Shown: in pieces, positions 1-6,546 of the stretch
Layout of the letters: each line of letters starts with the position of its first letter
Numbering within the stretch: the first letter of the stretch is position 1
Assembly: GCA_947165255.1 (NCBI GenBank)
Contig: CAMUZR010000019.1
Span: forward strand, 1 to 56,773
Direction: 5' to 3'
Origin: an uncultured Bacteroidales bacterium
GTDB taxonomy: Bacteria > Bacteroidota > Bacteroidia > Bacteroidales > P3
Length of the DNA: 56,773 nt
The notes under the pieces: model-generated
What the model was told of the DNA's origin: nothing
What the model saw: only the letters and a program-made list of their open reading frames with translations
Databases searched by the model: none
Made by a program: the position numbers and the translations under genes

Positions 1-448
1 TCACTTTCTTTTTTGTGGTTTCCATTTCCTTTTTGCTTTTTTTTTGCGCAAAAAAATGTCAAGTTAATTCCGTTCAAGACATATTAGCGTTTCGGAGAAA
101 CGCGCTCTCAACCATTGCCATGGTTTCATTCTATCAACGCTCCTTTGCTGGCTATCAGCATTATAAAAGCCATCTGCCATAGAATAGCCAAGCCCACTGT
201 TGTTAGACTAATCTCTTCAATATATTGTGAATCAATGCGTAATTGGATTGCTGGTCATGTGTTGTCCATTTTGTTGTCCATTTTCCGTGATTTTGGCCTC
301 TTGTTCTAGGTATAAAAAACAAGGATAAAGCTCCCCTTAGAAAAAATCTATTGTTCAAAATCAGCGAGTTGAGTTTCTTTTGTAAAATATTTTTGCGTAA
401 ATAAAAAAAAGTTCGTACCTTTGCAACCGCTTTTCGAAAGAAAAAGAT
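1..448. other. gene-poor left flank
   Basis: I see no convincing gene here. Short open frames have no recognisable domain or start signal. A small hairpin (GCGTTTC 87-93 with GAAACGC 97-103) is visible but lacks a T-run. The right end carries the promoter of the tRNA genes. Confidence 0.6.
392..423 (+). promoter_or_regulatory. promoter of the tRNA-Val pair
   Basis: A TTTG -33 element at 392-395 and a TACCTTTG -7 element at 416-423, separated by 20 bp, match the Bacteroidetes sigma-ABfr consensus. The site lies about 25 bp upstream of the first tRNA. Confidence 0.75.
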
Positions 449-526
449 GATCTGTTAGCTCAGTTGGTTTAGAGCGCTTGCTTGACAGGCAAGAGGTCAC
501 AAGTTCAAATCTTGTACAGATCACCA
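449..526 (+). tRNA. tRNA-Val (GAC), CCA encoded
   Basis: Full cloverleaf: the acceptor stem GATCTGT pairs with ACAGATC, there is a D-arm GCTC/GAGC, an anticodon stem CTTGC/GCAAG with loop TTGACAG (anticodon GAC), and a T-arm ACAAG/CTTGT. The discriminator A at 523 is followed by an encoded CCA (524-526). Confidence 0.95.
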
Positions 527-530
527 CCCG

Positions 531-557
531 AGGCGAAGCAGCGCTTCGCCTTTTTTT
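531..557 (+). terminator. rho-independent terminator after the first tRNA-Val
   Basis: A 9-bp stem AGGCGAAGC (531-539) / GCTTCGCCT (543-551) is followed by a run of Ts. Confidence 0.8.
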
Positions 558-584
558 AAGAGAGAGAAGAGAACCAAGCGTCAC

Positions 585-659
585 GGTCTGTTAGCTCAGT
601 TGGTTCAGAGCGCTTCCTTCACACGGAAGAGGTCGACAGTTCGAATCTGCCACAGACCA
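585..659 (+). tRNA. tRNA-Val (CAC), integration target
   Basis: The acceptor GGTCTGT pairs with ACAGACC, the anticodon stem is CTTCC/GGAAG, and the loop TTCACAC gives anticodon CAC. The T-stem has one mismatch. The CCA is not encoded, unlike the first tRNA: the sequence after the discriminator A (659) is CAG. The last 14 bases belong to the 15-bp repeat that recurs at 6551-6565, so the element is integrated in the 3' end of this gene and leaves it intact. Confidence 0.93.
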
Positions 660-660
660 C
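646..660 (+). repeat. attL core
   Basis: 15-bp sequence identical to 6551-6565. It overlaps the acceptor end of tRNA-Val(CAC) and keeps the tRNA complete. Confidence 0.88.
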
Positions 661-662
661 AG

Positions 663-688
663 AAAGCCCCTAAAACAGGGGCTTTTTT
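663..688 (+). terminator. element-borne terminator replacing the tRNA terminator
   Basis: A stem AAAGCCCC / GGGGCTTT (663-670 / 678-685) with a T-run sits just inside the left end. A closely similar stem-loop lies just outside attR (6571-6594). The element seems to supply its own terminator to the tRNA it splits from its original one. Confidence 0.75.
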
Positions 689-775
689 AATACCCTAAAG
701 TGTTGATTTTCATTGCTAATATACTGAAATACAGCCGTTGCGGTTTTGGGTGTTGTTTTACCTTGTTTTGATGTT

Positions 776-833
776 ATAAGGTACATTTTTGTTACTCGTT
801 TGTTACTCGAATGAAAAAAAGTTTGTATCTTTG
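776..833 (+). promoter_or_regulatory. integrase promoter and putative left arm-type sites
   Basis: A TATCTTTG -7 element is at 826-833. Upstream, the 11-bp unit TTTGTTACTCG is repeated in tandem (788-798, 799-809) inside a 35-bp segment (776-810) that recurs with few changes at 6457-6492, near the other end of the element. Such paired subterminal repeats are typical of integrase arm-binding sites; this role is inferred. Confidence 0.55.
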
Positions 834-864
834 CAATCGGAAACAAAATTAAATCTTATCGAGT

Positions 865-2037
865 ATGCCGAGAAAGAAAGTTGCCAGTAAGGCGAAAGAA
901 ACGGTACGTTTGAGGGAAAAAAGACTGTCAAACGGGAATGTGTCGTTGTACCTGGACTATTACAAAGACGGGCAAAGGGAGTATGAATTTCTTAAACTCT
1001 ATCTAATACCCGAAAAGACACCCTTTGACAAGCTGCATAACTTGGAGGTGTTGAACGCTGCAAACGCTATCAAGGCAGAGCGTACACGGGCAATCATAGC
1101 CGAAGAGGCGGGATTAAAGCGTGTTTGGCAGTCGAAAATCCTGTTGTCGGATTGGATGATGCATTGTGCCGAACAGGCAGGGCAGAGAGCCAGCACCGCA
1201 GCCAACCGCCACACGTGGGGGCGTACGATAGAGAACACAGCCGACCTGTTGAGGCAATACGCTGGTGAGCGTGTGAGAGTGTCGGACATAGACACAGAAT
1301 TTTGCAAGGGCTTTATAGAGTATTTGCGTACGGGTTATGTTATCGGGCGTAATGTGCAGAACACAGGGCAGCATTTAGCAGCCAGCACGGCACAAAAGCG
1401 TTACCAATGTTTGAGGTTTGCATTGTCCGAGGCAGTGAGGGAGGGCGTAATAAACAAAAACCCGTGTGATATGTTGGCAGATGCGGACAAAATCAAAGTA
1501 CCCGAAAGCACACGGGCGTATCTTACTATTGATGAGTTGAAGTTGTTAGAGAACACCCCGACAGCCAGCGAGGAAACACGGCGGGCGTACCTCTTTATGT
1601 GTTATTGCGGTTTGCGGATATCGGACGTTAAGGCGTTGCGGTGGGCTGACATAAACCAGCAGGGCGAACAATGGACTATCACCATACGCCAGCAGAAAAC
1701 GCAAACACCCCTCTATTTGCCCCTATCGAGCAAGGCACGGGAGTTTCTACCGCAGCAGGGAGAAAAGCCCGTCAGCGGGCTTGTATTTGCCGACATACCG
1801 ACAGAGCCAGCCATGAACCGCACGTTGAAAGCATGGGCAGAACGGGCAGGGATAAGCAAGAATTTGACACTACACACAGCCCGCCACACATACGCCACAA
1901 CCCTATTGACTAAGGGGGCAGACCTCTACACCGTTAGCAAGCTGTTGGGACATTCCGAGGTTGCCACCACACAGATTTATGCAAAGATAGTGGATAAAAA
2001 GAAAGTGGATGCGGTGAACCTGTTGAACAATCTATAA
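865..2037 (+). CDS. site-specific tyrosine recombinase (integrase)
   Basis: This 390-aa protein has the layout of Bacteroidetes mobile-element integrases: an N-terminal arm-binding region, a SAM-like core-binding domain (about residues 90-205) and a C-terminal catalytic domain. Catalytic residues visible are Arg251 (in CGLRIS), His337 and Arg340 (LHTAR), His363 (LGHS) and the nucleophile Tyr372. It should catalyse recombination between the attP of the element and the 3' end of tRNA-Val. It starts at ATG 865, 32 bp after its own -7 element, and its stop codon overlaps the start of the next gene (TAATG), so the two are probably coupled. No truncation is seen, so it may be active. Confidence 0.95.
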   Translation: MPRKKVASKAKETVRLREKRLSNGNVSLYLDYYKDGQREYEFLKLYLIPEKTPFDKLHNLEVLNAANAIKAERTRAIIAEEAGLKRVWQSKILLSDWMMHCAEQAGQRASTAANRHTWGRTIENTADLLRQYAGERVRVSDIDTEFCKGFIEYLRTGYVIGRNVQNTGQHLAASTAQKRYQCLRFALSEAVREGVINKNPCDMLADADKIKVPESTRAYLTIDELKLLENTPTASEETRRAYLFMCYCGLRISDVKALRWADINQQGEQWTITIRQQKTQTPLYLPLSSKAREFLPQQGEKPVSGLVFADIPTEPAMNRTLKAWAERAGISKNLTLHTARHTYATTLLTKGADLYTVSKLLGHSEVATTQIYAKIVDKKKVDAVNLLNNL

Positions 2038-2702
2038 TGGAGGGCGAGAAAATGAACATATTAGCAGCTTTCACGGTGAGGCAAATAAATGAGGGCAAGG
2101 CGATAGACCTTGAACAATTAGACTGGCAAGTAATAACCGACAATTGGCGGTGTGGAACTTTGGTTGATATTATATACGAACTCAACAAAGTTGAGGATGT
2201 TGAAAGAGTAAGAGATTGCATATTGTCGTTAGTGAGAAAGAGTCAAATAAAACCGTCAGAAGTTTTTGTGAACGAGTTTGTCTCAAGATGTAATTTTCAT
2301 ATTGCTGTAATGAAACAAAGCACGGCCATGGCCTGCAGAACCGACCAGCCCCCGGCAGAACCGACCACAGGAACGGACACCGACCAACAACAGGCGTTTG
2401 AAGTCCCCGAATATCTAACCGAGCCGAAAGCCGAAAAAATGTTACTTGCATTAGAGGGAACACTGGGCTATAGAAACCGAAAAGTGTTAGACAGAACCCA
2501 AACCCCGTGGGCTGTTTCATCAATGCCAGATTGGGGGAAAGTGGCGCAGATAATGCAGGAAAAACTATCTGTGGATATGTATTGGGACGATTGGGGCAAG
2601 TTGATAGGAAAGACAGGCAAGGCACTACAAAAAGCATATTATAAAAGCCGTGGAACAGATAGCCAAACAAGAATACTTGAAGTGCTTAACAAATTAAAAT
2701 AG
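2037..2702 (+). CDS. hypothetical protein coupled to the integrase
   Basis: 221 aa, starting within the integrase stop (TAATG). I do not recognise the family. The N-terminal half is mixed helical (about residues 1-90). The middle is rich in Pro, Thr and Asp (about 100-120) and looks like a linker. The last 80 residues contain several Trp residues and end in a basic helix (WGKLIGKTGKALQKAYYKSR), which could bind DNA. Small proteins that follow integrases in Bacteroidetes elements are often regulatory or accessory excision factors, but nothing here proves that. Confidence 0.7.
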   Translation: MEGEKMNILAAFTVRQINEGKAIDLEQLDWQVITDNWRCGTLVDIIYELNKVEDVERVRDCILSLVRKSQIKPSEVFVNEFVSRCNFHIAVMKQSTAMACRTDQPPAEPTTGTDTDQQQAFEVPEYLTEPKAEKMLLALEGTLGYRNRKVLDRTQTPWAVSSMPDWGKVAQIMQEKLSVDMYWDDWGKLIGKTGKALQKAYYKSRGTDSQTRILEVLNKLK

Positions 2703-2710
2703 AGTAATAA

Positions 2711-2753
2711 TACCCCCGTATATACCCCCGACATTACCCCCGTATTGTCGGGG
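2711..2753 (+). repeat. three 12-bp-spaced TACCCCCG repeats and a hairpin
   Basis: TACCCCCG occurs at 2711-2718, 2723-2730 and 2735-2742, exactly 12 bp apart. CCCCGACA (2726-2733) can pair with TGTCGGGG (2746-2753), followed by a T-rich stretch. The array may be an iteron cluster, the terminator of the integrase operon, or both. Confidence 0.6.
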
Positions 2754-2773
2754 ATTTTGTTTGTTTTTCTTTA

Positions 2774-2898
2774 TACTTTTGCACCGTCATTCAATCGAAA
2801 ATGTGAGTTGTCAGCACATTGGAGAGGATGACACGGACGGGGACGCGGTGAGCCTGGCACCTCAGACTGTCCCCAGCAATGAGTAATAACGAAAAACA
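2774..2898 (+). ncRNA. structured leader upstream of the HTH gene
   Basis: A TACTTTTG -7 element (2774-2781) is followed by about 110 non-coding nt before ATG 2899. The transcript can form a nested stem: GGGGAC (2839-2844) with GTCCCC (2869-2874), and inside it GGTG (2847-2850) with CACC (2858-2861). It may be a cis-regulatory leader or a short RNA; the call rests on base pairing read by eye. Confidence 0.4.
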
Positions 2899-3204
2899 AT
2901 GTCTATCGAACAGAGATTGGAACGTATTGAACAATTAACCCTGTTGGCTGCAAAAGATGCCCTAACAATGGACGATGCAGCAGCCTATACGGGTTTATCC
3001 AAATCATACCTTTATAGGTTGGTTTGTAAAAAGCAAATCCCCTACTATAAAAGCGCAGGGGGTAAGCAAACCTATTTCAAGAAGTCGGAGTTGTGCGACT
3101 GGTTACTGAAGCACCGAGTTTCGACCACGGAGGAAGCGCAGGAAAGCGCAGCAGCCTATTGTGTCAGCAAACCACGGAACGGCAAGAAAGGAGGCGCAAA
3201 ATGA
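2899..3204 (+). CDS. excisionase-like helix-turn-helix protein
   Basis: 101 aa. Residues about 20-70 match the HTH_17/MerR-like excisionase domain common in Bacteroidetes elements: a helix around LTMDDAAAYTGLS, a recognition helix SYLYRLVCK, and a wing with the typical PYYKSAGGKQTYF segment, then a helix ending in the tail. Such proteins act as excision directionality factors or as regulators. It is preceded by a promoter and structured leader, and its stop overlaps the next start (ATGA), so it heads a three-gene operon running to the zinc-ribbon ORF. Confidence 0.85.
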   Translation: MSIEQRLERIEQLTLLAAKDALTMDDAAAYTGLSKSYLYRLVCKKQIPYYKSAGGKQTYFKKSELCDWLLKHRVSTTEEAQESAAAYCVSKPRNGKKGGAK

Positions 3205-3488
3205 GTAATCAGCAAGTCACAATATTTGATGCAATAAACAGCCCAGCAAGCGCACCCACAGATCCGGCAGCCTACGCACAAAAGGCAATCTACGGGGTGA
3301 TGTGCAGCGGTGCCTGGTACACCACACGGCAGTTAATGGACTTGTGCAAGGTGTCAGACCCACGGGCGAATATCCGCACAATGAAAAACAATGGCTATGT
3401 ATTTGAAACGAGGTGGGAAAAGAACAGCCACGGGGTCAGATACAAGTATTATCGACTAATTACCCAGCCAACGGAGGTTGAACAATGA
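3201..3488 (+). CDS. small winged-helix-like protein
   Basis: 95 aa from ATG 3201. I chose this start because it overlaps the upstream stop (ATGA) and has an AAGGAGG ribosome-binding site 5 bp upstream; the frame is open further upstream but lies inside the HTH gene. Residues about 30-85 (ending in a RYKYYRL strand) resemble a small winged-helix domain of the kind found in phage and element regulators (WYTTRQLMDLCKVSDPRANIR). The specific function is unknown. Its stop overlaps the start of the next gene. Confidence 0.75.
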   Translation: MSNQQVTIFDAINSPASAPTDPAAYAQKAIYGVMCSGAWYTTRQLMDLCKVSDPRANIRTMKNNGYVFETRWEKNSHGVRYKYYRLITQPTEVEQ

Positions 3489-3667
3489 ACACAAAAATTG
3501 ATACTGGGATATGCCCCGTTACGGGCTATGAAAAGCAATCTGTGAAGTGTGCAAATTGCCGTCATAATAGGGTTGTAAGCATACAGCGGTTTGCAAAGTG
3601 TCAGCAAACCAAGTGTAAGACCAAAGGCACGGTGTGTATTGTTGAAGAAGTTTTGGCAATACGATAA
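3485..3667 (+). CDS. small zinc-ribbon-like protein
   Basis: 60 aa, start overlapping the previous stop (ATGA). Cysteines are arranged as CPVT near residue 10, CANC near residue 22, and two further cysteines (CQQTKC) and CK/CIVEE downstream, suggesting a small zinc-binding fold. No specific family is recognised. It ends the HTH operon, about 40 bp before the palindromic repeats upstream of rep. Confidence 0.65.
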   Translation: MNTKIDTGICPVTGYEKQSVKCANCRHNRVVSIQRFAKCQQTKCKTKGTVCIVEEVLAIR

Positions 3668-3701
3668 TCAAAAATGGAGATACCAGGCAACCAGCCAACC
3701 G

Positions 3702-3750
3702 AAAAGGTAACGCAAAACACGTTACCAAAAGGTAACGCAAAAAGCGTTAC
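3702..3750 (+). repeat. twin palindromes upstream of rep (candidate origin or operator)
   Basis: A 16-bp unit is repeated with a 25-bp period (3702-3717, 3727-3742). Each copy forms a perfect 7-bp hairpin: GGTAACG 3706-3712 / CGTTACC 3720-3726, and GTAACGC 3732-3738 / GCGTTAC 3744-3750. GTTACC 3721-3726 can also pair with GGTAAC 3731-3736, giving an alternative cruciform. The position just upstream of rep fits a replication origin or a Rep-controlled operator. Confidence 0.7.
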
Positions 3751-3839
3751 TTTCTCAATCGTAACTGAACATATCAGCATATATAATGAACACGTGCGCC
3801 ACGGGCGCAGCCAATAATAAGAGGGTTATAATAAACACT

Positions 3840-4757
3840 ATGATTGACACGTTAAATATGAGGATGACGGCAAAGGATGCCGGGGGCGTTTCCCCGCTGT
3901 CTGTAGAACGTTATATCGACGTGGAGAAATCGGGCGTTTATACCAGGACGGGCGCACCGTACATTGTGGGTCACGTTGAAGGCTATAGGGTGTATGCAGA
4001 TAGTAATCAAGTGAGATTGTCGGGCAGTATTGCGAAGTTTGTACAAGGCGAGAACGTTAGCACCCCCACCCGTAGGCAGGTGTCCGAGGGTGTGGGGTGT
4101 CTGTCCGATGCTATACACCTCAATATTGGACGTGCCGAAGTTGTGAGATTGGATATCGCACACACTTTCGACCTACCAGCAGCCCCAGCAGCCTACATTG
4201 GCGAGTTGTCAAACCGTGCCGAAATGGAACGTGTCAGCATTGGAGAAAACACCCTTTATTTCGTTTCAAAAGGTCGTGCGCTATGTTTCTATGACAAACA
4301 GGCAGAAATAGCCAGCAGGGGCGAGAAAATGCCCCCAGCGTGGGCAGGTTGTCAATACCTGTTGCGGTATGAGTTGCGACTATCGGGCAGTGTTGCCCAG
4401 CAGATAGGGGCGCGGAAGCTGACGGCACAGGACATAACCAAGCCCCAGCAGTGGGCGCAGTTGGTTAATTTGTGGGCTGGTGAATACCGCAGCATTGGCA
4501 GAACCAGCACCGACAGGATAGCCGCCAGCACTACCCCGAAAGAAGCGTTTAACGCTATCTTTGCCGACTTGCTACAATATGCGCCAGCCGACTATTTACA
4601 GAACACGTTAAAAATGCTGTGCAAACGTGGGGTTATGATTAAGCAAAGGCGGGCAGACCTTAAAAAGATGATAGGGGAAGCGTTAAACGGGTGCAGATAT
4701 TCATTAATCAATCAATTAGATGTTGCGGTTGAACGTGCGAGATACGAAGCCATATAA
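3840..4757 (+). CDS. phage/plasmid replication protein, gene II/X-like
   Basis: 305 aa from ATG 3840 (an in-frame ATG at 3786 would add 18 residues; I prefer MIDTL because filamentous-phage-type Rep proteins typically begin this way). Features of the gene II/X (Phage_CRI) family are visible: a conserved VVRLDIAHTF strand near residue 105, a LCFYDKQAE segment and the RYELRLSG strand near residue 190. These proteins nick a double-strand origin and drive rolling-circle replication. It sits directly behind the twin palindromes, a plausible nick or binding site. Family assignment is by motif only. No coat or assembly genes accompany it. Confidence 0.72.
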   Translation: MIDTLNMRMTAKDAGGVSPLSVERYIDVEKSGVYTRTGAPYIVGHVEGYRVYADSNQVRLSGSIAKFVQGENVSTPTRRQVSEGVGCLSDAIHLNIGRAEVVRLDIAHTFDLPAAPAAYIGELSNRAEMERVSIGENTLYFVSKGRALCFYDKQAEIASRGEKMPPAWAGCQYLLRYELRLSGSVAQQIGARKLTAQDITKPQQWAQLVNLWAGEYRSIGRTSTDRIAASTTPKEAFNAIFADLLQYAPADYLQNTLKMLCKRGVMIKQRRADLKKMIGEALNGCRYSLINQLDVAVERARYEAI

Positions 4758-5165
4758 TTGTTGAACTAACAAAGATTTTATTTTGCACTCTATAACAAAC
4801 AGTCGATTTCTTAATACAGGTTGATAATCAGTAGATTGTTGGTTTTGTACACATATAATGTGCAACAATAGCATTCTTTTTTTTGTTGTTATTTTGATTT
4901 TTCTTTGTATTTTTGCACTTGAAAAACAGAGGCAAGTTTCGCTTGGTTCTGATAATATTGGTTCGAGCCCGCAAGGGCCGGACTGCCAAAAAAATCCTTG
5001 GGTGTACCCGAAAGGGAGCCTGGGGTGCCGACGGAGGGGACGGGAAACTGTCCCCTTTATGTTTTCATCAATTAGTGTTCTACGGCCACGAAAAGAAATA
5101 TAGACCACTGAAAAATAGTTTTCTATATCAAAAAAAAGTGGTATCTTTGTAAAAATCGTAGAACA
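4758..5165. other. non-coding segment between rep and the next gene
   Basis: This 408-bp stretch contains two promoter-like -7 elements (4908-4915 and 5142-5149) and a G-rich, hairpin-forming block (about 4922-5060), described separately. The open frames across it have no recognisable features. Confidence 0.6.
4908..5060 (+). ncRNA. candidate structured RNA of the element
   Basis: A TATTTTTG -7 element (4908-4915) precedes about 140 nt able to form several stems: CAAG/CTTG around 4932-4947, GCCC/GGGC around 4968-4979, a run of GGG/CCC pairings around 5000-5025, and a terminal hairpin GGGGAC (5036-5041) / GTCCCC (5050-5055) followed by T-rich sequence. No good ORF is present. The promoter-stems-terminator layout suggests an independent small RNA, or a structured origin such as a single-strand origin of a rolling-circle replicon. 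Confidence 0.45.
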
Positions 5166-5492
5166 ATGGATAAGCAAGAATTAAAAACAACCGCCACCGC
5201 ATACGGTAAGAAAATGTTGATTGCCGAACCAGTCAATTATTGCGGGCTAACAGATTTTAGCGAGGTTACGGCCTTTCAAAAAGGGTTTGCGTTACTTTTG
5301 CAACATTTTGTTTCTGAACAAATCACGGAGGGTACAATGTGGGGTGACAGTGTCCAGTTTTCAATTAGCACTATGTTTGACGTTTTGGAGGATATTGGCA
5401 AATATAGGGATGATTATTTGAAGCAGCGTATTGAGACACTGGAGGCGGCCATGGGATTAGAACACCGTGGCGATATAGACCCACTCGAATAA
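5166..5492 (+). CDS. hypothetical element protein
   Basis: 108 aa from ATG 5166, 16 bp after a TATCTTTG -7 element. Unrecognised family. The composition is soluble and acidic, with helical segments; the C-terminal part (about residues 75-100) is predicted by eye to be a helix that could dimerise. No signal peptide or membrane segment is seen. It stands alone between the structured RNA and the repeat region before the ART-like gene. Confidence 0.65.
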   Translation: MDKQELKTTATAYGKKMLIAEPVNYCGLTDFSEVTAFQKGFALLLQHFVSEQITEGTMWGDSVQFSISTMFDVLEDIGKYRDDYLKQRIETLEAAMGLEHRGDIDPLE

Positions 5493-5572
5493 TAAGAAAC
5501 TCTTTCCCCGGCACATATCATAAGAAAAATACCGTGTCGTATGAACACGTTAATACCCATCAGTATTAAGGT

Positions 5573-5703
5573 GGTTATTTGCTGGTTATTTGCTGGTTGG
5601 AGTGTTCAATATTTGCTTGGTATAAGACACAATTACAGGCAATTGTGTTGGTTATTTGCTGGTTGGAGTGTTCTATGTATTAACGATTGTAAACATTGTA
5701 AAC
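5573..5703 (+). repeat. direct repeats upstream of the ART-like gene
   Basis: An 11-bp unit GGTTATTTGCT is tandem at 5573-5583 and 5584-5594. The second begins a 24-bp exact repeat (5584-5607) that recurs at 5650-5673, 66 bp away. ATTGTAAAC is tandem at 5686-5694 and 5695-5703, ending 1 bp before ATG 5705. A 61-aa open frame (5541-5726) crosses the array and repeats CWLFAGWSV, but it overlaps the next gene and may be fortuitous. Confidence 0.65.
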
Positions 5704-5704
5704 G

Positions 5705-6055
5705 ATGGAAGAGTTATACCACATAACAGACCCAAGAAACGTTGAAGCAATACAGCGAGAGGGATTAAAAGCCCACGCTGGCAAGATATTCTTATTTGAG
5801 GATATTTCAATTAAGCCAGTGTGGTATAGGAAACCTTATTGTGTAGCAGACCATATAGCACTAAACCAAGTATTTCTTAAAGAGTTTGCTATGTTTAAAG
5901 TAAGTATGGATGGAATAGAGAAGCCACTGATACAAGACGATGTGGCAGAGATATGCAGCAAGTGGCAATGGTATGTGGAGCAGGACAGGATAGCCCCAGA
6001 GTATATAGAGTATGTGGGAAAATATAAGACCAAAAAGCCTGAAATGATATGGTAA
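5705..6055 (+). CDS. small ADP-ribosyltransferase-like protein
   Basis: 116 aa. The start LYHITDPRNVEAIQREGLKA resembles the first strand-helix of the ART fold seen in KptA/Tpt1, DarT (DUF4433) and related proteins, where an aromatic-His-x-Thr motif binds NAD and is followed by the I..xGL segment. A later IAPEYIEYVG segment (about residues 97-106) may hold the third catalytic position. The fold assignment is from motif resemblance only. It is the only clear cargo gene of the element and could be a toxin, antiphage factor or host-modifying enzyme. No antitoxin-like macrodomain is adjacent; the nearest one in the window is far away at 54811. Confidence 0.55.
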   Translation: MEELYHITDPRNVEAIQREGLKAHAGKIFLFEDISIKPVWYRKPYCVADHIALNQVFLKEFAMFKVSMDGIEKPLIQDDVAEICSKWQWYVEQDRIAPEYIEYVGKYKTKKPEMIW

Positions 6056-6086
6056 GCAAGGACACATACCCAGTACCGAGGGAGAA

Positions 6087-6315
6087 CAGAACCCCGACCG
6101 CTGGAGGTGTGCCGTTGCGGTCAGCCCTCAGTCAGTACCAGCCCGGCAATCTGTAGCCCATTGTGGAGGTCAGAACCTGCCCGCTGGTGGTGTCTGTTGC
6201 CCGTGGTGGGGGCATCATCAGAACCGCAGCCGACAGCCCCACAGGTGGGCAGCGTATGCCCATAGGCGGGAACCGTCACCGCAGCCCATCAGCCGACAGA
6301 ACCCCGACCGCTGGA
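6087..6315 (+). repeat. GC-rich repeat region
   Basis: A 19-bp sequence (CAGAACCCCGACCGCTGGA) occurs at 6087-6105 and 6297-6315. Degenerate copies (CAGAACCTGCCCGCTGG near 6170-6186, CAGAACCGCAGCC near 6219) lie between them. The G+C content is clearly above that of neighbouring AT-rich element DNA. Confidence 0.6.
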
Positions 6316-6456
6316 AAAGACAAACCCGACAAACCCGACACCCATACGCGCGCGCGACCGCATTAGCGACAACAACCGAAAAAAATACAAAATATGCAGA
6401 AAAAAATGTAATTTTGCACCGTTTTTGAGAGTTGAAAAACAGCAGCCCGAAAGCCT

Positions 6457-6492
6457 ATAAAGGTACAATTTTGTTTCCCGTTTGTTACTCGA
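6457..6492 (+). repeat. putative right arm-type integrase site
   Basis: This segment repeats 776-810 in the same orientation with few differences, including the TTTGTTACTCG unit at 6481-6491. It lies about 60 bp inside attR, where arm-type sites are expected. Confidence 0.55.
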
Positions 6493-6546
6493 TAAGTTTT
6501 TCAATGGCTGCAAGCACTGAAACACAATAAATTGTATCGGTGTTAA

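Noticed and set aside
115..584. Small ORFs around the first tRNA-Val
   Set aside because: They overlap the tRNA or its promoter and have no recognisable features.
4858..5152. Overlapping ORFs of 79-81 aa across the candidate RNA
   Set aside because: One would start upstream of the -7 element and both cross the terminator-like hairpin; the stem pattern explains the sequence better.
6163..6366. 67-aa ORF in the GC-rich repeat block
   Set aside because: The translation is low-complexity and follows the DNA repeats; no start signal or conserved feature.
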